DNA of 64,000 bases from Timema cristinae (lineage: Eukaryota; Arthropoda; Insecta; Phasmatodea; Timematidae). Both the position numbers and the translations under genes were made by a program. Positions 46,290 to 56,277 of the stretch are shown here, in pieces. Position 1 is the first letter of the stretch. Every line of letters begins with the position of its first letter. Below the pieces are notes generated by a model. That model saw only the letters and a list, made by a program, of their open reading frames with translations. It was not told where the DNA came from and did not search any database. Where the stretch lies: assembly GCA_039000515.1 (NCBI GenBank), contig JBCFYV010002255.1:47457463-47521462 (forward strand), in the 5' to 3' direction.

Positions 46290-46954
46290 TACAGCCTGGC
46301 CAGTGACAGTGCTGACCTCACTCAGTATTGCAATAAACTTGACTCAGCTTTTCAGGAGAGAACTATCATTGATACTCAAAATATTCCGAGCCCTCTCAAC
46401 CAACTCAACAAACTTCTGATGACATCCCTTTCACCACAAAATACTATCTGGAACTGCAAAGAAACAACACTATCCTTAAGAATGGCTTTAACTTTATCAT
46501 TTCTTCCTCCCCTACACAAAACCTTCTTAGCTCTTCCCAAAGAATCTCTTTCAAACGGTCACCTAGTCTTTACAACCTTCTAGATCATCCAAAATTGCCT
46601 GACCCAAACAGAATTTTCACCTCAATCAACACAGCAAAAGATTCACACCTGTGTATTAAACAACGTTGCAACACCTGCAAGACCTGCAAGACCTTCAATA
46701 ACAAGAACACCAAGAAGCAATACCCCTTCCAAGGCCGCTTTGACTTCAACACATCCAACCAACACATATCCAACCTAATCTACCAACTTCAATGTAGTTT
46801 TTGTGAGTCTGAATACATTGGACTAACAACAGGACCTCCGAGAAGACGCATGCATAATCACTGTTTCAATACCAACAACAAAAATCTAGATAAACCAGTT
46901 TCTTTACATGCTAACACCCACAGTAAATATATTTTAAATTCATCTAGCACATAG
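46290..46954 (+). pseudogene. Penelope-like element: C-terminal GIY-YIG endonuclease part
   Basis: The conserved tail runs from GFNFIISSSPTQNLLSSSQR through RCNTCKTCKTF, the cysteine cluster before the endonuclease, to ISNLIYQLQCSFCESEYIGL with TTGPPRRRMHNHC and KPVSLHANTHSKY. This is the order CxxPxCxxC, NVIYLIxCxxCxxxYIGxT, RxxxH, PVSxH found in GIY-YIG domains of Penelope-like retroelements. The frame is open from 46595 to 46954 but stops before the usual C-terminus, and the RT is missing. It is a 5'-truncated copy. Confidence 0.82.
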
Positions 46955-46989
46955 TTTCATATCATATCCTTCTTTCTGTTTTATGTTTT

Positions 46990-48020
46990 TTTTTTGTGTC
47001 TCTCTTAATGTGTGAAATAAATATTTCTGAAAATTCAAACAATGTGTAACTGTAAAAGTGTGAAGTTTCAGAAGAAATGACTAGATAAAGGTTGATTCAC
47101 ACTGATAGGACTGTGCGCAGACTGTGCTGGGACTGTGTCGTGCTGCCAAAAATCTCGAACAGATCATTCCATAAGGTTACCTTGTAAGACCGTTTTGATT
47201 CACACTCATAGGACTGTGCTCAGGCCGTGCTGTGACTGTGTCGTCTTGGATCGTTTCAAAAGTGATTTCCCAAGGTCACGGTCCAGCACGGTATGAACAC
47301 AGTCCCAACACAATCCTATCAGTGTGAATGTAGACGATGTCGCCTTAATGTCGTCAGTGTCGTTTCACCTACTTCGGCTTCTTCCGGCAGGCGAACCTTC
47401 ACGAAGGTTCTTATATACAATCTGATAGTGGCTGCGGAACATTCCAACATTGTTAACACAACTGTGTACATTAAGCCGAGACTATGGATGAAGAAAACTT
47501 ATTAATGTTGGTTCAAGAATATGAATGCTTGTATAATCTGCAGCATAAAAATTATAATAATCTCACTAAAGAAAATATTTGGAAGGAGATAGCTGAAAAA
47601 CTGAATGCAAGAAGTTTCTGTAAGGTTTCAAAGTTCGGGACACTCATTCTTAATATTTGTGAAGCTTTTGATGGTAATCTCTGAGTTGCCCAAATATATT
47701 GTGGAATTCTTCTTCTCTTGCTCTAAACAAATGATGAACCCAGTATTTTCTTCGTTTTCTCCTCTTTTTATCAAGTGAAATAAGATAAAAACCACATGCA
47801 ACAATCACATCTTCCTCTGTTTGATCCATGTCTACTGCTGACAATGAGCAAAACAGCGCTAACAGCACAGACCCAGCACAGTCCTATCAGTGTGAATCAA
47901 ACTTAAGTGTGTTTGTTCCTATCTAGGCTTAGCCTAAATCTCCCTTCAGGTTGGCTTCCTTCACTATCACATACTTTACATTATTAAACTTTGTTTCTAC
48001 ACTGTCTTATTATATATAGC
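46990..48020. mobile_element. Palindromic-ended MITE (family P), copy 4, split by a Harbinger insertion
   Basis: Left of the insertion lies CAATGTGTAACTGTAAAAGT and right of it TTGTTCCTATCTAGGCTTAG, GGTTGGCTTCCTTCACTATC and TACACTGTCTTATTATATAT, all matching the right half of copies at 8849 and 38758. The insertion at 47089-47903 separates these parts. Confidence 0.75.
47089..47903. mobile_element. PIF/Harbinger derivative with TAA target duplication
   Basis: Termini AGGTTGATTCACACTGATAG (left) and the complement of CTATCAGTGTGAATCAAACT (right) continue inward as GACTGTG repeats. TAA lies directly outside both ends (47086-47088 and 47904-47906), the usual 3-bp target of this superfamily. Inside are two convergent gene remnants. 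On plus 47484-47684 is a MADF/SANT-like segment (NLLMLVQEYECLYNLQHKNY, ENIWKEIAEKLNA). On minus 47650-47868 is a transposase N-terminal segment (KRRKYWVHHLFRAREEEFHN, IFGQLRDYHQKLHKY). Both match the two proteins that Harbinger elements encode. It is an internally deleted copy. Confidence 0.9.
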
Positions 48021-50210
48021 ATAAAACACTAACAATCTAGTTGTAAGTTCAGTTGGTAGCCCTCATTAACCTATGAAAAGTCTCCAAAATCTGACATGAG
48101 CTTCAACAGCAGATGTTGAGTGTTTGGGATCTATATGCGTTGTATTCGGTGGCCATTGTACTCAACAAAAACAATAACAGCTCCTTTGTAATGTGAGGAT
48201 ACAAGGTTAATATTTATTGTATATCATTACTTACTCTTTCTTACCATTTTAAACTATGGACCAAGGACGTACCAACAATGAAGTATAGTAATATGTCTTG
48301 AAAATTACCAATATTAAATACTTCTTAGTTTCTATCTTAGATACGTCGCCAAATAAATGAGGAAGCCATGTTGTAAGTTAATGTCATAGGTCAGCAAACC
48401 CTCTCCCACCCTTCACATAAACAGCTTTGTTCCGAATGGTAATAATGCGTGTTTCCATGGTATTCTATCAAATTTATTCTGCTTTAAAGCAATTAATAGT
48501 TAAACCTGCCACTATACATCTTGTGAACGTTGTGAAAAGGGATGACAGTTCTAAAAACCAGTCCAAGAACTTATTTCATTCTTTGTTACTCTGCACCTGG
48601 TGGCAGACTACCAGACTTACCTGTTTCACCTTTGATTATGTGTGAAGGACATTTCCACATCTTCACAAAACTGCACCCCTTAAGGAATAAATGTATCCAG
48701 TTCGAAACACTGTTAATTTGTGGAAAACTCTCGGATGCTTTCATGATGCCCTACACAAGAATTTAAACCTGTGGTGGATGGTGTCATTTTATTCAGCTCC
48801 TTATGGTCGGTCCTTTCAGAAATATTTCTCATATGTTGCAGTTGCTGCTTGGGGGACTTGGCAAAAGGGAGCTATTACACTGCATTTGATAGTTTATGAG
48901 GAGTTCCCAGTTTCTAGCTGCTCTGTGCTACAAGGTAGGCCAGTATATCTGTCAGGGTGAAATATTCCTGTGCAGATATGTTGACATTTCATCAGTTGTA
49001 GTTATACATTTTTGCATCAAGACATTATCTGTCTCCCCCTTCACTTTAGAATTATCATGTAGCTGCATAATTTCTCATGCATAGTTTCTAATAAATTCTT
49101 TGTCATGAATAAGTAGGTGATTAATCAACTGTGGATTTAATTAAATACTACATTTTGTATGTTAATCATCATCTTGAACCATGTTGACATTCTGAATTGT
49201 GATCCAATTAAAAACAGTTTTAAAGAAAGCTTTTCCTTATGAAAGTCTACCATTCACCTGAGTAGTTCAGTGGTTTCAGTAGCTTTTGGCATCTCATAGA
49301 TATTGGGAATGAATGTAAACAGGTCCAAACAGAATTGCATGACTGTGTTGTAGCTTTAAAATGTTAACAAATACTTATTAACACTCTCAATAACCTGTCT
49401 ACTGATTTGAGCATGATATACTGTGCAGTTAACATACAAATTTGAAGTAGTATACAGGCATGATGACGTTTAGAAATAAAAATTTAATTTAATTTTTTTT
49501 TAGCTAAAATAATTCTTGTGTAACTTATATTGTGTCAGTACTTCTCATTATTCAAATGAATAATTTAAATAATATCTAGTCACTTATCCGGCAAGAGGGT
49601 AAAAACAGTATCCAACAACTTGGATATATTAAAAACATTGTTACATAAGCTGTTTTTATCCGGAAACAGGTGAAGCATCAGCCGAATCCTCAGACTTTTT
49701 TTATGTTCTGTAGAAATTTCTACTTGAAATTATGGGTCAAAAATTGGTTTGCAAAGAATTTTTTTAAGATGCCTTAGTAATTGTTATTAATAGTACTGGG
49801 CTGTAAGGCAAGTTTTTCAAAATCAAGTTCACTAACACATTTCCTGCCTGAAAATAAACTAACACACACAGTTAGTTTCCCAGGAAGACTAAATCTTTAC
49901 TTTTAACATTTTAGCAACATAAACTTATAATAAATTTGTCTGATTTTAAAATGAACCTATTCAAAACAATATAACTATTTGTTAGTTTTAGTAATATCTT
50001 GTCATGATACCATCTTTAAACTATTGTATTCTATGCTACAATCAAAGTAAAAGGTTGTTTAAGTCGTGCAATTTCCAAATGTGTAATTTATGTCACAAAT
50101 TGTGTGCAAGGAAGTGAAGGCTAGATGTTACTAGATTTTTGATCAGCTCTTCACATCTACTTTCAACCTACTTTCAAACAAATTTTTAAACAATCAATTA
50201 AAAGCTTGTA
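48021..50210. other. ARID4 intron sequence, nothing recognised
   Basis: About 2.2 kb of AT-rich intronic DNA. Several overlapping open frames near 48427-49084 have no recognised domain and no splice or start context; I do not call a gene. This could be decayed repeat sequence. Confidence 0.4.
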
Positions 50211-51512
50211 CGAGGGCCATCCAGAAAGTAAGGTTACGACATTTATTTAGAATCGAAAAGTGCTTGTATTTAATTGAAACTCACAGGATACTTCAGAAAT
50301 ATATTATACTATTTTTCAACATAATCGCCGTCGAGATCAAGACATTTCTGTAGTCGGGGCACCAGCTTTTGTATGCCAGTGTCATAGACCTCCGCCGCCA
50401 ACTCTTTCAGCCACTTCTTCACAGCTTCCTCGACCTCCTGATTGTTGGAAAAACGTTTCCCACCCAGAAACTCCTTTAGTTTAGTGAAAAGGTGATAGTC
50501 CGAAGGCGCCAAGTCGGGTGAATAGGGTGGGTGGGTGACAATATCCCATCCAAATGATGTCAGCAGCTCCTGTGAAACTCGCGCGGTGTGGGGACTGGCG
50601 TTGTCATGCAGGAGGCTGACTCCCCGGGTCAGCATTCCCCTTCTGCGGTTCTAAATGGCTCTTCTGAGTTTTTTTAGGGTATTGCAGTAAGCCTCTGCAT
50701 TAATGGTAGTCCCTTTGGGCATAAAATCCACCAAAAGGACGCCCTTACGGTCCCAAAAAACAGATGCCATGACTTTTACGGCTGAATGGGTTGTCTTGAA
50801 CTTTTTGGTGGCTGGGGAAGATGAATGACGCCACTGAAGTGATTGTCTTTTGGTCTCTGGGGTGTAGTGACACACCCACGTCTCATCCCCTGTCACGATA
50901 GAGTCCAGAAAAGCTTCTCCCTCCTGTACAAAACGATCCAAAAATTCACGCGCGGTGGTGACGCGATTTTGACGGTGCTCCAGTGTGAGCAAGTTTTTCC
51001 GACACAATATCACCAAGGAGACTTCTAGAAATGTCAGGGAATTTTTCGTGAAGGTCATCAAGCGTCACACAGCGGTCATTTCGCACTTGTTCTTCAATTT
51101 TTCGCACAAGTTCGTCTGAAATCACTGATGGTCTCCCACTCCTTGCCTCGTCGTGAGTATCAGTACGGCCTTCTCTGAACAACCTAACCCACTTCGTGAC
51201 ATGTTGTCGACTCATCACATCACTACCATAAACTTCCACGAGCTTCCGATGGATATTCGCGGCGGTATTGTTCTGCAAAGTCAAAAAACGGATGACCGCG
51301 CGGATCTCGCACGGACGGGAGGTGGCGGGAGCGCGCGACGACCTCTCCATAGGAAGAATTTACTGTGACTGAAAAAAATGGCCGACAAACACGCGGGACC
51401 AAACAAACTGACCGTTAAGATCCCCCCTACACGTCAGGTGTGCCAAATTTGAAACAAAAAATTTCCCCAGGCCTTAGGACCCCTTGTAACCTTACTTTCT
51501 GGATGACCCTCG
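50211..51512 (-). mobile_element. Mariner element 2 (DD34D), TA-flanked
   Basis: The termini CGAGGGCCATCCAGAAAGTA and the complement of the right end, CGAGGGTCATCCAGAAAGTA, are almost identical inverted repeats continuing AGGTTAC. TA flanks both sides (50209-50210 and 51513-51514). At 1302 bp it is full length. The ends differ from those of mariner 1, so the two represent different lineages. Better conserved termini suggest a more recent insertion. Confidence 0.95.
50309..51350 (-). pseudogene. Mariner 2 transposase, one small deletion and one stop
   Basis: The start is at 51350 (MERSSRAPATSRPCEIRAVI). The helix-turn-helix (NIHRKLVEVYGSDVMSRQHV, TKWVRLFREGRTDTHDEARS) is intact. Near 51000 the frame shifts and roughly fifteen codons, including the usual WVPHxL motif, are missing. 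The catalytic domain follows, with the first Asp in VTGDETWVCHYTPE. A TAG at 50651-50653 replaces the Gln codon expected in RAIQNRRRGML. The second and third Asp are in LLHDNASPH and YSPDLAPSDYHLF with mariner spacing. The end is GDYVEK and a stop. Confidence 0.93.
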
Positions 51513-51586
51513 TATGTGACATTACACTTTATTAAAGTTATTTCCATTTTCTACTTATAAAATAAAACATTGTACATATGACTTAC

Positions 51587-51680
51587 CCACAGTATATTGA
51601 CTACAGTCTTGAATTTTGGTAATGGTGGCTTCGGAGAACTCTTTCTTGTCTGGGTGTCTCGCCTCACAAGTGGATCCAAC
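51587..51680 (-). CDS. Arid4: ARID4 exon: Tudor region, middle strands
   Basis: A TTTGTCAG acceptor leads into VGSTCEARHPDKKEFSEATI and TKIQDCSQYTV, leaving one base before a GTAAGT donor. This aligns with [20 protein letters not shown] of vertebrate ARID4 and continues directly into the FDDGD exon. It lies about 75 bp right of mariner 2. Confidence 0.92.
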
Positions 51681-53221
51681 CTGACAAACAAATTTACTTT
51701 ACACAAAACATGGTATTACAAATGGTGGACAAATGTGATTGAACCACCTGATACTGGCAGTTGGAACTAAATTAATATTTGGTCTGTATTAAGAATGTCA
51801 AACTTTATACTCTCGATTCCTAGCTCTAAAATATGTTCAGAATTGGAATATTATTAATTTTTTTCACCCCACTTCACATTACCAACAAGTTGTATGTGTG
51901 TCCAACATGGCCTATTTTTAAGTTCAGTTTTTTAAGCCCACTATTTACACAGTTAAATTGTTGTTTTTTTTAAAGAACTACAGTAAGACCTTTAAATAAA
52001 TAACATATTTTTAATGTGGAGTTGGCTATACATGAAACAACATTTAAATTGTAAATAAGAATAGGAATTGTGGTATCTCTAGTTTATATTAAAGCTGAAC
52101 AAAAACCAGAATTTATTTCACATTAGAATTGTGTGTATATGGTCACAGTAATTATGACATGCCCAAAACTAAGCACGCCTTTCACAATGACCCACTGGAT
52201 TGACTTTCAAACTGCACCCATTACTGACTATGTCCATACGAGATTATTGCCTATTCTTGTTTGAAACATAACTTATCAAGCCTATGTTAAATGTAGAGGT
52301 ACCGGTCACTAACAACATTGCTTATTATTTATTTTTCACAATATTTGTTAAAAGTTTCATTTCTTTCTTATCTTTATTTTTAAATTCTCAATAAAATATT
52401 CTTCTATGTGTTTCTAAATTCAAAGAGTAAAAGACCTGTTTATTTGCCAAACAAAATAAATAAGATAATGGTAAACAATGCAAATTAATATAACTGTGAA
52501 CAATACACAATAGCTGTTAAAAAAAAGAATGAGAATATCCAATATAACGGGGCCTCAGCCTTCAAAAAGCTTTATAACAATAAATCTTTGATAAGTGCTA
52601 ATATTTACAATAACAAAATATTTAAATTCCTTCCTATCCAAATATAGGAGAACCCTGCGCTTAGCTGTACGCTCTTTCACAATAATAAAGAGTTACCTCA
52701 TCTACCTTTAAGTTATTCCCACTAGGAGGGCGAGTCCAAGTTCCTGACATTGACAGATAAGTTGTTAACATATTATGAAGATAAATAACTCCTAACAAAA
52801 CAATTATACATAGAAATATTGCTACAAATATTAATAAGCTAGGCCATACCAAATTTGCTAGTCTTTAAACTGAAGCGTATAAAGATCTACTCCAAGCCAA
52901 AGTGTTTTAAGCAGAATATAAAAGGTGAACTATGAGAGTCAAACACCAAATGAGTTTATAAAAATAATAGCTACATTAATAACTAACCCGACCACGGACT
53001 CCACATTTAAGTTCAACAAGAACATTAAGTCAGTGAAATAGTACAGTTGGCAAAACTCAATCTAGTAAAAATAAAAAAATGTGTCAACTTTGTCCTACAC
53101 AATTTTAAAGTGTTCAGACCTTACATATAGTTTCAATAAAAATAGTGTGTGTGTGTGTGTGGTTTTTTGAGGCCTATATATATGTGCTGAAAATGAATAA
53201 CAACTTACATTATTCGGGAGT
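51681..53221. other. ARID4 intron sequence, nothing recognised
   Basis: AT-rich intronic DNA. A (GT)n run of about nine units lies near 53142. No coding similarity was seen. Confidence 0.45.
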
Positions 53222-53707
53222 AAAACTTTGTTCACACGAGGAGAGTAAACCGTGACAGCAACTGTCACAATAATGTACCGTGTGAACCACTGTCAGGAAT
53301 CTAATTATTTTATATTTGGTAGTGTGACAGTACCATCAATGTGACAGTGAACTCTTTCCTTTCCGCGCCAAGCACGTGCAGGTGTGTTGTTGGAGTTGAA
53401 GTTATGTGTTTGTATATTATATAGTTTTGTGTATAGTTTTCTTGCAGTTTATTTGATGCACCTAAATTATTTCTTTTTGCTACCTATTTTCGTATCCACT
53501 TTCTTTTGTTTTTATATGTCTATTTATCTCGACACTAGCAATGCCTGAACAAGTTCCACCATTTCACGGTGGCTGAGGTATTCACCGACACACTATCACA
53601 TTGATGTCAATCCAATGTGTGAACAGAGACTACAGAGGCAGTAATTATCACTCACTATCATGGCTTCTTCCGTCGTGAGAGTACTGTCACCATGTGAACA
53701 AGGCTTT
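53222..53707. mobile_element. TIR element of 486 bp (TTGTTCACA family)
   Basis: The left end AAAACTTTGTTCACACG and the complement of the right end, AAAGCCTTGTTCACATG, are inverted. AGT stands outside both ends (53219-53221 and 53708-53710) and could be a 3-bp target duplication. The interior has further GTGACAGT/ACTGTCAC pairs giving hairpin structure. No coding region is present. The superfamily is not certain; a 3-bp duplication suggests PIF/Harbinger relatives. Confidence 0.65.
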
Positions 53708-54322
53708 AGTCCCTACAACCTCACATACATCAAAGAGTACATATTATTTGCGAGCACTGGCTTATATTCAAATTAAACTCAGCGGAGAAACATGGTGGGG
53801 AAAAAACAGATGGTGGCTGTCTCTTTGTGTTCATCATTAACAAGTCACACACACACATCATTAGATCGTGGTATGGGAAAAGAGTTGGGAGGAGTAATCA
53901 ATCTACTCCCCTTAGTTCTTGGCTTGTGCACAGTCCAGAACTAGGAAGAGCTCTCAAGCAGGGGGAATTACGAAACAGCCGATAGTTCATAGTTATATTG
54001 TTTTGACGCGAGATGAGTGGGCGGACCAGGTACTTGACTGGGGTAAGTTCACGTTACTTGCTAGGTGACGAGGATTGGTAGTGACATGGTACACCACCCC
54101 TCACCACTTTATAAATAATATTTTGTATAAGAGACAGACAGCTTGTTAGTTTAATGATTAATAATTTCTAAATTCTGTCTAATTCATCGGTGCACATATT
54201 ATTAGCTTGTTTTGTGCTTTAATTATATTTATTACCTTAGAAATGTGTGTGTGGGGGGGGGGGGAGGAAAGGTTAGGGAGGTTGTAAGATGGTCAACAGG
54301 CTTACAGTCATGAGGAACTCAC

Positions 54323-54388
54323 CCTAAGTGTGCCCCTGATCTGATCATCCGTGATGACAGCTGATCCCAGGCCAAGTTTGAAGGTCAC
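54323..54388 (-). CDS. Arid4: ARID4 exon: first recognised Tudor-region exon
   Basis: This 66-bp exon is phase 0 at both ends, after GTTTACAG and before GTGAGT. It reads VTFKLGLGSAVITDDQIRGT followed by LR, aligning with VKVKVLLKQ-x-VQDDQVKGPLR of vertebrate ARID4. The initiating exon, encoding the conserved start (usually YLTVGTDVSAKYRGAFCEA), was not found between here and 64 kb and probably lies beyond the window. Confidence 0.85.
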
Positions 54389-55460
54389 CTGTAAACACAC
54401 ACAAAGTAATCTAGTGAGCTCCAAACCAAATGTTAAACACAGACATTGAAAAATAAAGATACAATAAGGGCTGATGTTTTAACATTAGAATGAGCACATG
54501 GTGTTAAAATTTTCGGAGGAAAGGTGGATGGATGGATGTTAATGAATATTTTATACATGACTCACAACTGTTGATAGTGATGCAGTTTACAACCAAAGTG
54601 GGTTGGCTATGTACCGGTATCCCAGTTGATTACATTCAAAGTAAAATGGCTACCAATGTGGTTTCATAGTTTATTGAGACCAGAGTTAGATGGCTGTTAA
54701 TGTGGTATTGTCAATTATTAATAATAAAGAGGTGTGACTATGCACGTGGTATCATAGTTGTTTACAACCAGTCGGTTGGCTGTGCATTCGGTATCCCAGT
54801 TAAGGGTATAACCAATGATGTAATTTGAAAGAGCCCCTGGATCGGATATGGGTAGAACTGATTGTCCTCCTTGTTTGAGGTTGACCGCGGCCATCCCAGT
54901 TCATTAGGCGGGAATAATTTATGTGTGCAGTAGAGACTCTTCATTAGAGCAATCGAGTCGCAGCAGTGTCGCTCCACAATTTGGTGTTTCACTGAAGACA
55001 CCATTCTGAAATATGATCAGAGAAATAAGATGGATCTACACGAAACAAGATAGTTTGGACAGAGAAGTCTTTGTTGGATATTTCAAGTCAAGGTTGCTAT
55101 GCTGCATTTTGTACATGTGTGCTGGTTTCCTTGATTTATGTCGATGGCGGGACAGTTACAGGACTGATAACCAAGGTGTAAGATATCTAGTTATATTACC
55201 CCTGGATGTGTCCGACCCTTAAGTATGCCTGTTGGGGAAGGATGTTAGATTACGAGAGAGACCTTCACTAGAGGTGAGAGCTATATGCATCTGAACCGGC
55301 TTCTCCCTGTGTGGATCCTGGAACAGCTTGGTTTGTTACGGGTGGTGCATGCAAGAGTGTATTAACATCTAATTATTAGAGGTGCATGCAGAAACCAGCT
55401 ATATACAGGTTATGCCGGGGTATAATAATCCCCCCACAGTTATTGAAGCTCTCGTACGCA
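54389..55460. other. No gene recognised
   Basis: Mixed sequence without a recognised coding region. Four loosely similar segments ending in GTATC/GTTTACAACC-type blocks recur between about 54590 and 54780, for example GGTATCCCAGTTG and GGTATCATAGTTG, and may be a decayed short tandem repeat. Confidence 0.4.
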
Positions 55461-55461
55461 A

Positions 55462-55691
55462 CTGGCCAAGCTTTACATAATTCCTGCTGAGCTTGGTCAA
55501 CTATCAACTTTAATCAGAGATGATAAAATGTATAATGTTGGGTTTAAAGTCACAGTTCATGCATTTATCATATTTTTTTGATAGCTATACCAATTCTAAT
55601 TGGAGGATTTGGAAATTGATTAGTACTTCTAATATTAAGAGCCTCTTATATAACAATGCTCCAAATAATAATATAAGATTTTGACTTTTAC
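55462..55691 (+). pseudogene. cox1: Nuclear copy of mitochondrial cox1 (NUMT)
   Basis: With the invertebrate mitochondrial code the segment reads, in pieces, AELGQLSTLISDDKMYNV, then TVHAFIM and MPILIGGFGNWLVLLML, ending NMSFWLL-like. This matches cytochrome c oxidase subunit I. TGA in place of Trp (GGAAATTGATTAGTA) and ATA for Met show its mitochondrial origin. Frame disruptions near 55548 and 55572 and loss of the APDMAFPR segment make it non-functional. It lies in nuclear repeats next to a gypsy remnant and cannot be expressed with the nuclear code. Confidence 0.9.
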
Positions 55692-56277
55692 AAATTTAGA
55701 AAGTAAGCAATAACATTCTTATTTCCCTCTTTTATTTTACAATTACATATTTAGGTATTTCTTTTAATTCGTAGTTCTTATTTACAATATCTGTAATTAT
55801 TTACATAATTGTCATGTACAGTTTTCTGAGGGTGTACTCTTTGGGTACATTGTTGTATTAGTACAGGAGTCATAGGTTAGTAGTTCTATCCATTTAACTA
55901 GTATGTTATCCAAACCAAAAGCAGTTTTCACTAAAAGTGTCATGTTATCCGAACCACACCTAAATTCCCTTTTCCGTGCATTCATGATCTCGATACATGA
56001 GGGATAGGAAGCGCAGCCGTACATTATATTAATTGCTCACTGGTATCTAGTGGTTTGACTTGCCTCCGTTTTCGAGGTTAGTTTTAGGTCAGATCTATCG
56101 GCGAGGCAGATGTCCACTATGGACTCCTATTTTTCGTAGTTGATCATTCGGGTAGGAAATCCCATATACTCAGTTCTTCATCTAAGAAAAGGGTTCCGGC
56201 CTTCCAATTTATAGGCAAAACCGGTGTGAATGCCTTCTGCTGCTTAGGGAGTATGAGTCCGTACTAACATCAGATCG
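55692..56277. other. No gene recognised
   Basis: This stretch lies between the cox1 fragment and the gypsy remnant. A 70-residue minus-strand frame at 55812-56024 is unrecognised. It could be the 3' part or LTR of the gypsy element, but no terminal repeat was identified. Confidence 0.35.

Noticed and set aside
48427..49084. Cluster of overlapping 60-90-codon frames
   Set aside because: No family resemblance, no consistent frame and no splice context; typical of chance frames.
55462..55691. Mitochondrial contamination in place of a NUMT
   Set aside because: The cox1 similarity is short, interrupted by frame disruptions and embedded in nuclear transposon sequence.
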